A DNA stretch of 64,000 bases from the NCBI GenBank assembly GCA_037447655.1, contig JBBHKE010002802.1, forward strand, positions 1 to 64,000. Direction: 5' to 3'. Under the pieces are notes generated by a model. The model was not told the DNA's origin. It made no database searches and saw nothing but the letters and a program-made list of their open reading frames with translations. Shown piece after piece: positions 1 to 11,023 of this stretch (its first letter is position 1; each line of letters opens with the position of its first letter). A program made the translations under genes and the position numbers. The stretch comes from Zygnema cylindricum. Taxonomy: Eukaryota; Streptophyta; Zygnematophyceae; Zygnematales; Zygnemataceae.

Positions 1-370
1 CCCTGGAGGAATTCCAAGACTTGATGGACGCCCCAACCGTCCACTCACTATCCCCCAAAACCTTTTTTCGCATAGAGCTCCTATCATCATACTTTCCTAG
101 TATATGAAGCCAGTTCCATTAAAGATTGGTACCCTAGAGGGTGGGCCCATAACCTGAAACTTTGAGACCTCCATAAGTCCTCAGAGTGGACAGCTTCCAA
201 GAAGCCTCTAGGATAATCCTGACTCCTTTATGTTTCAGCAAAAAAAACTGCCACCTTGGCTGACAAAAACTCTGACCACCACCACCTGTGTGAAGGCAAG
301 ACTCCTCTGAGTCGATAGCAAAAAGAATCTCTGAATTTGCTCCCCTGAGCAGTAAGTTATGGAGGGTCAA
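1..370 (-). mobile_element. Edge of a minus-strand Copia-type LTR element (LTR end, PBS, gag start)
   Basis: On the minus strand an LTR-like sequence ends in GTTTCA at 155 and is followed at 154-141 by GGTTATGGGCCCAC, a perfect 14-nt complement of the plant initiator tRNA-Met anticodon arm. Beyond it, at 130-1, a broken reading frame carries a stretch resembling the N-terminal part of Copia gag (WGIVSG followed by R and P residues), interrupted by stops. The element body therefore runs leftward out of the window and only its 5' edge is seen. The outer (right) LTR limit was not found: no matching second LTR is available and no clear TG...CA boundary stands out before about 540. The open frame at 134-370 lies inside the LTR and is probably not a gene. 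The LTR differs from those of elements A-E, so this is another family. Confidence 0.55.
141..154 (-). other. Primer binding site complementary to the initiator tRNA-Met anticodon arm
   Basis: The plus strand reads GTGGGCCCATAACC, identical to 14 nt spanning the anticodon (CAU) of plant cytosolic initiator tRNA-Met as I know that sequence. The minus strand is therefore its complement, directly abutting an LTR end. The same motif follows the LTRs of D (perfect), B (11 nt) and, with changes, C and E. Confidence 0.6.
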
Positions 371-954
371 AGTTGACGATTTGTACAGAAGCTCTCTGGG
401 AGAGAGGATCCTATCTCCTAATTTTTCTAAGTCCTATCTCTCTCACAGACTCTATCTACTGATGTAATAAACTAATCATATTTCTCCTCTGTACACAGAA
501 GTACAGTCGCCGGTGTACTTTATGTACGCAATTTGTACAACATGGCCTAAATGTCGACACATGTTATATCCGGATTCGGTGTCGTAATCTCCATTGATAC
601 CATGATCCAATGTAATTTCGCCACGTGTCATCCGATGTGGCGATGCCCATAAACCGCCAAATTCTTCTTCCGAGATCTCTGCGCTAATTCTGGCCGTCCG
701 ATTAAATTCACATTTGATCGGAGCCGTAATAAATACATGCGCGGTATTTGTTTCGATTACGAAATCAATGAGCGGTATTGATTTCTTGTCCGTACTGCAA
801 TTCGTACTTTTACACTACCGGTTCTATGTATCCCATAAACAACTATAGTTAAATGATTTATCCTATGTAATAATGTTTAAATAGATATCAAACTATATAG
901 TACGTAATACTACTCCTAGACTTAACGGCTAAGGTTACCGGCTACCGGTAGCTT
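371..954. other. Non-coding stretch, no recognisable gene
   Basis: No credible coding frame or boundary was found. The left part may still belong to the LTR whose inner end is at 155. The rest is AT-rich with scattered GTAC-containing words such as TTGTACAA, which recur throughout the window's non-coding DNA. Confidence 0.4.
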
Positions 955-993
955 GGCGGTCGGCAGGTACCAGGTTCAAATCCTGTGGCCGCC
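955..993 (+). other. tRNA-like mini-hairpin with a B-box (tRNA relic or SINE head)
   Basis: GGCGGTC (955-961) can pair over 7 bp, one wobble, with GGCCGCC (987-993). Between them lies a T-arm-like hairpin with the Pol III B-box GGTTCAAATCC (973-983). This looks like an acceptor stem joined directly to a T-arm; the D and anticodon arms that would make a 72-75 nt tRNA are absent. It could be a deleted tRNA gene, a tRNA-derived SINE fragment or chance. It is not called as a functional tRNA. Confidence 0.35.
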
Positions 994-1198
994 GCATATA
1001 TATTTTTACTTAATAAACACCAAATATATATTTCCCGTAAACCTAAGGATAGCCTAGGTAGCCATGGCTCTAGCTTCCTCCCCAATTTCTCAGTGACTGC
1101 GACAAGTTTGAGAGTTGGAGAGAGAAGTTAGAGGTAGACTTCCTCGGCTTCTTTCTTATTTCTGACCTAGAAAATACTTAAAAAACCATTAATTTCTA
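994..1198. other. Unassigned sequence flanking truncated element A
   Basis: This stretch holds nothing recognised. It ends where homology to element D's reverse transcriptase starts abruptly at about 1199, so the left end of element A is a truncation or deletion joint rather than an LTR. Confidence 0.4.
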
Positions 1199-1200
1199 CA

Positions 1201-2588
1201 TAAGGCTCGCTTGGTTGCTAAGGGATATAATCAAAAGGAGGGGATAGATTATGAAGAAACTTTTTCACCGGTTGTAAGGTTTCCATCTATCCGCATCTTA
1301 CTAACATTAGCTATCATAGAGGATTTTGACATCCACCAAATGGATGTCAAATTTGCCTTTTTGCATGGTGATTTAGATGAGGTGATTTATATGAAACAGC
1401 CAGAGGGTTATGATGAAGCAGGAAAAGAAAATCTTGTGTGCACACTTTTAAAATCTTTGTATGGCCTAAAACAGGCCCCTAGGCAATGGAACCGAAAGAA
1501 AGATGAGTTCTTGACAGGCTTAGGATTTACAAGAATTAGTTCAGATCATTCAGTATATCTGATGTGTGGTGATAATCATGATGAGGTGATATTCATTGCT
1601 GTGTATGTTGATGATTTGTTGCTAATTAGTAGGAACAAAGAAGGAATTGCTAGAGTAAAACACGCTCTTAATTCACAATATGAAATGAAGGATTTGGGTG
1701 AGGCAAAATATGTCCTTGGAATACAAGTTGAAAAAGCTAGAGAAAAGAAAATCATTTGGCTAACTCAGAAAGAAGCGATAGGAAATATGTTGGAAAAATT
1801 TGGCTTGGCTGATGCCAAAGGTTATGCAACTCCTATGGAGTATAAGCAAAAACTTGAAGGAATGGAACATGAGTTTGGAGTCATAATATATGAAGAACTC
1901 AGTGAAAAACAGCAAAAATTTATGCCCTAAGTACCTTACAAACAAGTAGTAGGAAGTCTGATTTACTTCATGAATTGCATTAGGCCCGATATAGCTGCAG
2001 TTGTTGGTGTGTTGAGTAGAAGTCTACATAATCCACGAAAGAGAGATTGGGAGGCAACAAAAAGGGTCTTACGATATCTTGTTGGGACAATAAATCTTTG
2101 GCTTACTTTGGGAGGGGACAAGGTTAGCATTAATACTTGGAGTGATGCTAGCTATGGTGGTGTGCCTAGTAAGAAATCTACAACAAGGTATGTCATTAAG
2201 ATTGGAAGTGGAACTTGTAGTTGGAGTAGTAAACTTCAAAGTCACGGCACAATCAACTATGGAAGCCGAATACATGGCTGCGAGAGCAGCCTTAAAATAC
2301 CTGCTTTAGATTAAGGCATTTCTTCAAGAATTGGGGTTTACACAACACAGAACACAAATAATGTGGTGCGACAATCAGGCAACCATTTCTCTGGCTACAA
2401 ACCCAAGTTACCAATTTAAAAGTAAGCATATGGACATTCGGCTACATTTGGTACGAGAAAAGGTATTTGCAAGAGTGGTCAAACTTTGTTATTTGTCTGA
2501 TGAGAAAATGGTTGCAGACATGTTGACAAAAGCCTTTCCATCTCCTAAGTTAGAGTACTGCAGAAAAGCATGTGGTGTAAGTGAGTAA
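1201..2588 (+). pseudogene. Element A pol remnant: reverse transcriptase and RNase H
   Basis: This is the C-terminal half of a Copia polyprotein. The reverse transcriptase domain (1201-1900) retains the start of the palm (VAKGYNQKEGIDYEETFSPV), the segment LKSLYGLKQAPRQW and the catalytic YVDDLL at about 1606-1623. RNase H follows, with TWSDASYG (about 2139-2162), a damaged EAEY-like segment and CDNQ at about 2367. The frame is broken by a TAA at 1928-1930, a frameshift near 2240 inside RNase H, and a TAG just after it at 2311-2313. It stops at 2586-2588 with the family ending C-G-V-S-E. The N-terminal half of the polyprotein is absent, so the copy is dead. Element D's pol is the closest relative in the window. 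Confidence 0.9.
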
Positions 2589-2610
2589 GTCTTTTAATGT
2601 TCAAGGGGGG

Positions 2611-2993
2611 TATAGGAAAGTAAGCTTTAGTAAGTCTTAGAAATTAGAGTCTATGACTTCAAATATTTTTAGACCACCAACTATTCAATATTAGCTATAT
2701 TTCGTGTGGATTTTTTAGTATCTACTCTCGTAGAGTATTGAGTAAATTAGTATTAACAGTCGCCTATGAATGGAGACGTGAAACATATCTCCCGGATTTT
2801 TTGGGTCTAGATATTGCTACTAGACAATTTTGGTCTAAGTACTTAGATTTTTTTCAGTAGATATTTAGGTGAACTCTGTACATACGTTTTAGATGTCTTC
2901 TAGATCTTTTGAGTAATTAGTTCAATAAGAATTGATCAATTCAATACAGAATGTACATTCTACACAAAGTTAAGGAAATTAGAGCACTAAGTG
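2611..2993 (+). repeat. Element A 3' LTR, left part
   Basis: It follows the polypurine tract GGGGGG and starts TATAGGAAAG, corresponding to TATTGAAAAG in element D. It aligns along its length with D's LTR (52219 onward). B inserted at 2993, and the LTR resumes at 15426. Confidence 0.8.
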
Positions 2994-3870
2994 TGTTGTT
3001 AAGTCTCAGCAAATTTATAGGACGGCGGAAAAATAGATCTATAGGGACACGCGTCGTCACTTGAAGCACAGTGCAGGTTTTTGAATGGTACCGACAACGC
3101 GCCTGCGACGCAGATGGAACAAGCGCAGCTGCGGTTATTTTTGATATGGTATGTACGGACAACCGCAACCTGCGACGCAACGGGACAAACGCAATTGCGG
3201 ATACTTTGGTATAAGACAGCGTAGTTGCTTCGCAACATGACAAACGCAGCTGCGGCAGTTTTTGGTATGGGACAGCGAAGTTGCTACGAAGCTGCAGATA
3301 TTTGAATGTGATCAGGAATCAAGATGCGATGCTATGGTTGATATGAATCAGATCAACGCACGAGATTCATAAGATAATAATTTAGTGACTCAATAGCCGG
3401 ATAGATGTACCCTAACAATTGTCACTAAGCCAGGCGGGAAGTATTTGAACAAATCACCTGTATAGGATTCTCGGTAATATTGATTGTACAGTGATAGATT
3501 AGTTTTAGTGTGATTAGGAGCACTTAGACCTTAGTGGCAGTTTAGTTCTTTTGGACACATCTTTTAGGAATTGTAGTATCGGCGGTACAGCACTATGTAG
3601 TAGTACAACTGAGTGAAGAGTATAAGACTTAGGACGTCGAACATTTTATGTATCCAGACTTCCAGACTGTGTAATCTGCAAACTATTATTGGGAAACTTC
3701 TGAGTTGCATATCTTGGTGTATGTTAGATCAATTCAAATCAGATGAGATTCGGTGAGCTGTAGAAAACAACTGTTTAATAGGATTTTTGATAAGCTTCCG
3801 TAAATGAGATTTTGTCTACTTCCACTACTACTGTTGATGCTCCACCTGCTCCAATGGTCGTAGAACAACA
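2994..3870 (+). repeat. Element B 5' LTR
   Basis: It starts TGTTG and ends CAACA. Relative to the 3' LTR it lacks about 14 bp near the start and roughly 70 bp near 3730-3760. The GCAGC/CGCAG-rich tract of U3 lies at about 3080-3290. The last 59 nt encode the start of gag, but the start codon is TTG (3812-3814) where the 3' LTR has ATG. Confidence 0.88.
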
Positions 3871-4755
3871 GGTTATGGGCCTGTCATCAAAAATTCCTAT
3901 TTTCTCGGGAGAAAAATACGCGTATTGGGCGGATATGAGGAAACACACTTCGAAAATGTTAATCTTTTTGATATTTTGGATGGTTCACTAGCGAACTCGG
4001 ATCCATCATCGTCAAAGAAAAATTCGCAAGCTCGGTCAATTTTGAAATTTTGTATTTCACAAGAATTGGCTATGTCACGGATAAAAATGAAAAAGGCGAT
4101 CGATATATGTAAATCTTTCAAGGTTGATTTTGAAAAGGCTAATGTTCAAGAAGAACTATTTTTGGCTGGACAAATATGGGACTACAAATACACGGGTGGC
4201 AAAATGGCATAATATTGTAATAAATTTCGAATACTAATAGATTCCCATGCTTCTGCAGACGGATCTTTTCCTCAGTTTCAGCAGGTTGCTTTGCTAATGA
4301 GGGGTCTTCCTAATACTATGAGAGCAACGTCTGATAGGCTAAAACAAAAAGATAAAGCTAGCTGGACAGTACAGTTAGCTATTAATTTGATATTCGAAGA
4401 GGAGGAAGATTCTAAAATTCTTAATGGTGAAAAACAAGTAGAGGCATTTAGCACAAAATTTGACAAAATAGCTCAGTTTAATCAGCAGAAAAATCAATAG
4501 AATCACAATCAGAATCAGTTTAGACACTTTAATCCAAGAGGAAATAGACAATCTTTCAATGCTTGTTTTTATTGTAATGAAAAATGTCATGGATACAAAT
4601 TATGTCCTAAGCTTAAGAGAGCTAATGAAACAGGTCTATATAGGCCTGGATGGCAGCAGAGCCATTTTCAACAAGGCTTCACGGGATCATCACAACGAGG
4701 AAATGCACTATTCTCGGCGTCTTCATCTCATCACGACGAGCCTCTTTCACTCTCT
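3812..4755 (+). pseudogene. Element B gag pseudogene
   Basis: This is the capsid/nucleocapsid precursor. The frame opens in the last 59 nt of the 5' LTR, runs through the PBS (encoding Q-V-M-G) and into a Copia capsid domain (IPIFSGEKYAYW, then a frameshift near 3935, LDILDGSL, KIWDYKYTGG-like). The nucleocapsid zinc knuckle of CX2CX4HX4C type (C-FY-C-NEKC-H-GYKL-C) is at about 4563-4604. Lesions: start codon ATG to TTG, the frameshift, a stop at 4210-4212 and a TAG at 4498-4500. Element E's gag (31564-30674) is the intact counterpart. The boundary with protease is arbitrary, since gag and pol are one polyprotein in this superfamily. Confidence 0.85.
3871..3881 (+). other. Element B primer binding site, inside the gag frame
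   Basis: GGTTATGGGCC directly follows the LTR and is complementary to the initiator tRNA-Met anticodon arm over 11 nt. It is also in the gag frame as V-M-G. Confidence 0.65.
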
Positions 4756-5622
4756 AACGAGGAGGATGATGATCTATTTGCAATGGCGGCAGCAATGGAG
4801 GGCGCGAAAGACAATGGATGGATAATAGACACGGGAGCGTCGGCCCACATGTGCTGGAACAAGGCAGCTTTCAAAAAACTGAAATCAACACAAGAGAAAA
4901 ATATATATTATGCATGTGGAATGAGTGTGCAAACGCAGTTGTAGGTGATGTCTCCTTGCTAGTTGATGTAGAGGGCAAGGCAGTTGAGAGAACTCTTCAT
5001 AATGTTCTCTATGTCCTAGATTTTAAGAAAAAATTGTTCTCAACTTCTTTGGTAAAAAGTAAAGGGTTTGAGGTGAATTTGAAACATGGCGGGCAAGTTG
5101 TTAGCAAAAATGGGAAAATTGCAGTTACGGGGACAAGAGATGCCAGCAAAATGTATCGAATGGATATGCCCGATAATAAAGAAAATGATGTTTTGTACTC
5201 CGGTGCATTATCCTCAGATGAGCTGTGGCATAAAAGGTTAGGCCATGTGAATTATGATAATATGAAAAAGATGGTCAATGCTGGTAAAATAGAACGAGTC
5301 ACTCTGTCAAACCAGTCACATAAAACGTGTGATAGATGTGCACAAGGAAAAATACACAGATTACCGTTTCCTCAGGAGTCTGACCATAAATCTACCAAAC
5401 TTTTGCAACTCATTCATTCTGATGTTTTCGGCCCTGCAAAGGTACCATTTGCCGGGGGGGATGAAATACATGGTTACGTTTACAGATGATTTTTCGAGGT
5501 TTACTAAGGTCTACTTCATGAAAGAAAAGAGTGAAGTCTTCACTCATTTTCAACAATACAAAATGTGGGCGGAGAAACTACACGGTCTGCCAATTCTAGA
5601 GCTCAGATCGGACAATGGCGCA
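4756..5622 (+). pseudogene. Element B pol, 5' part: protease and start of integrase
   Basis: The aspartic protease active site D-T-G-A lies in WIIDTGASAHMC (about 4819-4854), followed by a frameshift. The GAG-pre-integrase region has LWHKRLGHVNYDNMKKM and CDRCAQGK (HX3H...CX2C zinc-binding). Integrase starts with HSDVFGP (first catalytic D, about 5415) and reaches the second D in LRSDNGAEY (about 5600-5626). A frameshift lies near 5450. At 5627 the reading frame meets element C's LTR; the integrase resumes at 11992. Confidence 0.88.
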
Positions 5623-5627
5623 GAATA

Positions 5628-6688
5628 TGTTGATTTGAGGCAGCTGGTGCCACTAAAAAAGATGAAGAAGCACCGGCAGTTGCCATGATAATCAATTGTG
5701 CAAAGAGGAAACTCTCACGAAATCCCACAAACAACCAACTTCACAATGAAGCCCCAAGCAGACCAACAAACAACCAACTTCACAATGAAGCCCCAAGCAA
5801 ACCAGACACACCCTATGTCTGCAAATTTGCCACAATATAAAATATACACCAAAAAAACCATATGCAGAATTTCACAAAGTTCTGCCAAAAGATCACAATG
5901 ATCTTATAATTCAAACACACCCAAAAACTGCTTCGCAGTTTTTCCTACACAACAATCCTACTTTTCCTAAAGTTATCTAAGTCCTATATATACAAAAGAG
6001 CCTACGGTTGATCACACCGTACTACAACTAGCGTGGTCAATTTGTACACTACTCTTCATTAACAAAATCCCACTGTCGAATGCACATAATTATTTCCACT
6101 AATCAAACAGCAGCTAGAAATGAAATAGTACGCGGTTAAAGTTCGTCCGCTGAAATGACGGGACAGTCAATACTTCTCTTCCAAAAATGACGGCGGACTC
6201 CGTCCGCTGTTCACGTATTCTTTCATCACCGAAGATGAACCTCCACGTGTAACTTTTGTCCTCAAATGTAACTATACCTTTTCTTCTAGAAACAACCAAA
6301 CTTGACTTTCTCACGGACCGACACGTGTGCCTGGAGTGCACCAAATCAGTGTACTCCCTTTCGAGTTTACATACTCACTAAATCATGTCCTCGTCAATTT
6401 ATCTTCACACAAACTGACTCATATTCAGAACACCTTTCTTGCGTAGACTGCTATAGCTGCTATGACTCTGCTACGACTGCTACGACTGCTATGACTGTTA
6501 TGACTGTTATGATCAGTCAGCACAGCTGCGATATTAGAGCAGCGCAGCTGCGATGTCAGATCAGAGCAGCATAGCAGCACATCAACCAGTGTAGAGTGCT
6601 CAAGGTTTCTAGCTGCGATATCAAACTTAGCGCAGCATGGCAGCATAACAACAAGATATAGAGAGAACTCAAGGTTTCCAAAACAACA
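5628..6688 (-). repeat. Element C 3' LTR
   Basis: It matches 10965-11986. An extra tandem copy of roughly 37 bp near 5725-5800 accounts for its greater length. The (minus-strand) 5' part is rich in CAGCTGCG-type words and CGACTGCTA repeats (6450-6660). Confidence 0.9.
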
Positions 6689-6693
6689 CTCCC

Positions 6694-9600
6694 CTAAACC
6701 TTTAGACTCTCTCGGCCAGTGAGTCCACATTCCTCTCTACAAAACTTCAACTAAGGTGCAGGTAAAGACTTAGTCATCATATCTGCTACCACCTTCTAAT
6801 CCGCAAGATAACTTAGCTTTAAAATTCTGTTCATCACCTTCTCTCTTACGAAATGCAGCTTGATGTCAATGTGCTTGCTTTTGAAGTGATGACTCGGGTT
6901 GGATGCAATCGCAATAGCTACTTGGTTGTCACACCACACTATTTGAGGTCCGGAATGCATAAAATGAAGTTCTTGGAGGAGCGACTTCACCCATAGTAAC
7001 ACCTTGACAGTTGAGCTTGCTGCCATATATTCAGCCTCTATTGTAGATTGAGCTGTTACCTTTTGAAGCTTGCTGCTCCAGCAGCATGTTCCAGTTCCAA
7101 TCTTCAAAATGAATCCAGTGGTGGAATGGTGGGTTGGCATGTCTCCATAGCTAGCATCGCTCCATGTCTGAATTTTGACTTTATTTCCACCGAGAGCAAG
7201 TCTTAGATTCCGTGTTCCTGCAAGGTACCGAAGAACCCTCTTCGCGGCCTCCCAATCTGTTTTCTTGGATTCTGCAAACTTCGACTCAAGGCGCCAAATG
7301 CTGCCGCAATATCTGGCCTTGTGCAGTTCATGGAGTAAATTAGGCTACCAACAATCTGTCGGTATGGAATGGTGTCCATAAAATCTGCCTCCCCTGACTC
7401 CAAGGTATCGTCAAAAATGATTCCTCCATCGGTCTCCATGTCTTCCAATTTCTGCTTAAATTCCATGGGAGTGGTACTTCCGATTGCCTCAGCCATGCCA
7501 AACTTTTCAAGCACATTTCCTATCGCTTCACGGTGCGTTAGATGGATTGTTATCCTATCTCTATCCCTTTCTACTTGAATTCCAAGGATATACTTTGCCT
7601 TACCTAAGTCCTTCATCTCAAATCTTGAATTCAAGGCTGCCTTTATTTTGTTAATTTCATTTAATGACTTGTTTAACAGCATCAAATCATCTACATATAC
7701 CGCAATGTACATAATCCCATCTTTCCTTTCCATAACATAGACTGAGTGATCTGAGCTAATCCTAACGAATCCTAGACTAGTTAGAAACTCATCTAGTTTT
7801 AGGTTCCACTGACGTGGAGCCTGCTTCAAACCATACAAGGATTTCAACACATTACAGACCAGATTTTCTTTTCCAGTCTCTTCATACTTTTCAGGCTGCT
7901 TCATATAAATTACTTCCTCTAAATCTCCATGCAAGAAAGATGTTTTAACATCCATTTGATGTAGTTCCATATTCTCAATGGCCGCTAAGGATAACAATAT
8001 TCTAACAGTTAGAAACCTGACAACTGGAAAGAAAGTCTCTTCATAGTCAATTCCCTCCTTCTAACTATAGCCATTAGCAACAAGCCTAGCCTTATATCTT
8101 TCAATAGAGTTATCTAGATTCAACTTTACTTTAAAGACCCACTTACAGCCGATGGCTTTTCGGTCTGGTGGAAGCTCCACAAGCTCCCAAGTTTGAGCCT
8201 CCATTATCGATCGCATTTCATCGTTAGCCGCAGCGATCCATTGATCTTTTTCCGGAGCTGAAAAGGCTTCTTGTATTGTGACCGGTTCCATCATGCTGGC
8301 AGATAATAGAGCAGTTTTGCAGCTTCGCAATTTCGCAGCGTCGCAGCTTTGCAGCTTCGCAGCGTCGCAGCTTTGCAGCTTCGCAACGTCGCAGCTTTGC
8401 AGCTTCGCAGCGTCGCAACTTTGCAGCTTCGCAGCATCGCAGCTTCGCAGTTTCGCAGCGTCGCAGTTTTCAGTCAGATCCACTGATCCGACAGAAAATA
8501 GCGCAGCTTCGCAGTTTTGCACCCTGCTGCTTTGCCTTTTTCCGCCCGGAAAATCTGAGGCTGGAATTGCTGGATCTGTAGGTTGCCGCCGACGAGGAGG
8601 TGGTGGAGGAGGAGGAGGATTCTCCACAAGGGGACCAGTCGGAGGGTCCAAAATGGGACTAGAAGAAGCGAGAGGAACACCTTCAAAAATAACATATTCT
8701 TTGATTTTGGAATCTTTTTAAAAATCTGTCATACCAAAAACATCTACCGATCTGCTCTCTTCCTTAACCTGGATATTTCTAGCAGTCTGAAGAGTATTTC
8801 TATCCCTATAAAATACTCTATAGCCCACGGATTCATCATCATAACCCATAAAAATACCTGGAATCGATTTAGGACTAAGCTTAGAAATAGGGAGATTACC
8901 CAAAATAAAACATTTACTCCCAAAAACCCTAAAGTGACTAACATTCGGTTTTCTTCCAGTCCACACTTCATATGGTGTTTTCCCTTTTACTGCTCTAGTC
9001 TCTATTCTATTTCTAATATATGACGCACACGAGAAAGCTTCACCCCAAAATTTGAAATCTATTCCCTTATCTAGTAACATAGATTTTGCACTTTCTGTTA
9101 GAGTTCGGTTGAGTCTTTCGGATACTCCATTCTGTTCCGGAGTATAAGGAACTGTAAATTGCCGAGAAATGCCATTGTTTTTTAAATATTCAGAGAATGT
9201 ATGAGAAATATATTCCCCTCCGTTGTCGGACCGGAGGGAAAGGATCGGTTTCCCATGAAGTTTTTCGGCCCATACCCGAAAATGCTTGAAGTGAGTGAGC
9301 ACTTCACTCTTTTCTTTCATAAAGTAAACTTTGCTATTTCTTGAGAAGTCATCCGTAAAATTGACCAAAAATCGGTTGCCATTGAGTGAAGGATCTTTTG
9401 ATGGTCCCCACACATCCGAATGAATAATTTGCAGCAAATCCGTTGCCCGGTTATCCGCTGTCTAAGGTAGTGGCTGCTTATGAAGTTTTCCCAAAGCACA
9501 TCCATCACATATATGGGAATCTGTTTCTCCTAATTTAACACCATCTATCATATTTTGCTTTACCATTTTATCAAGCCTTTCATGATGAACATGACCGAGC

Positions 9601-10130
9601 TTTTTATGCCACAAAACATTTTCCGGAAGGACACTAGAGTATGCAAAGTCAATTTTATAACCCAAGTCCATCCGGTACAACAAGTTTGGGCCTCTAGTTC
9701 CTACCAAAGCTACCTTCCCATCTTTGCTTACTACCTTTTTCCCATTTTTTGGTAAAATTTCAAAACCTTTCATTTCTGCTACCGAAGTGGAAAATAAATT
9801 TTTTGTAAACTTTGGGATATAGAGAACATCATGCAAGGTTCTCTTTACAATTTGACCATTGATGTCACATGCTAACTCCACGCTTCCCTTTGTCGTAGCC
9901 TCCACACCACTGTCATCCGCGTAAAAAATCCGACGAGTGGGAATTGGAGTAAGCGTTTTGAAGTAAGCCCGGTTGCCGCACATGTGGGAGGAGCATCCGG
10001 AGTCCATAATCCATCCTTTCTCTCGAGGTCCCTCCATGAGATCTTTTGCAAGAGCAAAGAACTCGTCATCATCCGATTGCGGAAATCTGACCACATCTTC
10101 CTTCCTTCCAGTCGTTCATCTTGTGTCGTC
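6694..10130 (-). pseudogene. Element C pol pseudogene
   Basis: Read downward on the minus strand. Protease has WIMDSGCSSHMC (active site D-S-G) near 10010-9975. The pre-integrase zinc motif has HKKLGH and CDGCALGK near 9600-9490. Integrase has the catalytic D-D-E context in HSDVWGP, LRSDNGGEY and PEQNGVSERLN (about 9425-9100). A proline-rich linker follows, then a tandem peptide repeat (8310-8470). Reverse transcriptase (about 8200-7500) has LYGLKQAPRQW and YVDDLML. RNase H has TWSDASYGDMP, EAEYMA and CDNQ. Breaks: stops near 9462, 8718, 8060 and 6796, and a frameshift near 7220 within the RT/RNase H junction. The final stop (6694-6696) overlaps the polypurine tract. Confidence 0.9.
8310..8475 (-). 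repeat. 24-bp minisatellite inside element C pol
   Basis: About six to seven imperfect tandem copies of a 24-bp unit rich in GCAGCTTCGCAGCGTCGCAG lie between integrase and reverse transcriptase. On the minus strand each unit encodes an 8-residue repeat of the form C-D-A-A-K-L-(Q/R)-S, in frame with pol. The expansion keeps the frame because 24 is divisible by 3. The plus strand is also open across it but has no other support as a gene. Confidence 0.9.
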
Positions 10131-10204
10131 TCATCAAATGCAAGGAACGCCGCATTTTTAATCGGCAGTTTTGATGTCGGAAATTTTGGTGATGAATCCT
10201 CCGA

Positions 10205-11023
10205 TCATACCCTCCATCCCGCACGATAAATTCCTGTTTCACACGCTTTTATAAATGCCGGACACAGCCGGAAAACATGACGTTGACCAAAGCAATAGAC
10301 ACACCTATCATATTGCCTATAATTCGGATTGGGGGGGAAATTTTTGTTTCCAGAAAAACCAGCCGGCTTATATGTCTGTGCATTGTAAGCAACCACTGAT
10401 TGACCACCATTTAATGATATCTGAGTTGCCTCTTTGTTTAGGATATAAGCCTGAGCTACTGCTATATTCCGTTTACTCTTCTCTAACCGTCTTAGCTGCT
10501 CCGTTGCTCCTCTATATTCAGTAGGAAGCCCTCTCATGAGAATCATAGCTTTATGATAAGGAGGAAAACTCCCCCCGGAACATGCATTCTTCGATAATAG
10601 AAGTTTTAAGCCATTACAATATGAGTTCATATCACCCCCAGTATATTTATAGTCCCAAATTTTTCCAGCAATAACAACCTCATTTTGCTCACTAGCTAAG
10701 ACATAAGATTCACTCAAGGCCTTCTATATTTCAGATGCCGTAGAGATATTGATATATGTCATGTTAAGATCTTCTGACAAAAGTAACTTCAACACATGCA
10801 ATGCATCTTCATTTTCATTTCCAAACTCCGGATCCGTATCCGGAAGAATACCACAAATCACATCATATAATTTCACTTGTTTCAAATAAGACTTAGTCAA
10901 ATCCGCCCAATAAAGATACTTTTGCCCATTAAACACCGGGATCCGTGAGGGAGGGCCCGTGACCTGTTGATTTGAGGCAGCTGGTGCCACTAAAAAAGAT
11001 GAAGAAGCACCGGCAGTTGCCAT
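10205..11023 (-). pseudogene. Element C gag, one internal stop
   Basis: The frame starts with ATG at 11023-11021, which lies inside the 5' LTR; 59 nt separate the start from the LTR end at 10965. It continues through the PBS, read as Q-V-T-G, into the capsid region (IPVFNGQKYLYW, KIWDYKYTGG) and a zinc knuckle C-VY-C-FGQR-H-VFRL-C near 10300-10260. An in-frame stop lies at 10726-10724 and the frame ends at 10205, after which protease lies in another frame. The upstream frame is open to 11071, but the ATG at 11023 matches the start position of elements B and E. Confidence 0.88.
10953..10964 (-). other. Element C primer binding site, inside the gag frame
   Basis: The minus strand reads GGTCACGGGCCC directly after the LTR. 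It is the family PBS GGTTATGGGCCC with two transition changes, and it is in the gag frame. Confidence 0.55.

Noticed and set aside
134-370. 78-codon minus-strand open frame
   Set aside because: It lies within the LTR-like sequence next to the PBS and has no family motif.
6440-6680. Regular GCTACGACTGCTA spacing as a CRISPR-like array
   Set aside because: Units are short and imperfect, there are no unique spacers, and the stretch is an LTR of element C in a eukaryotic genome.
8278-8721. 147-codon plus-strand open frame over element C
   Set aside because: Antisense shadow of the 24-bp repeat and proline-rich linker of pol.
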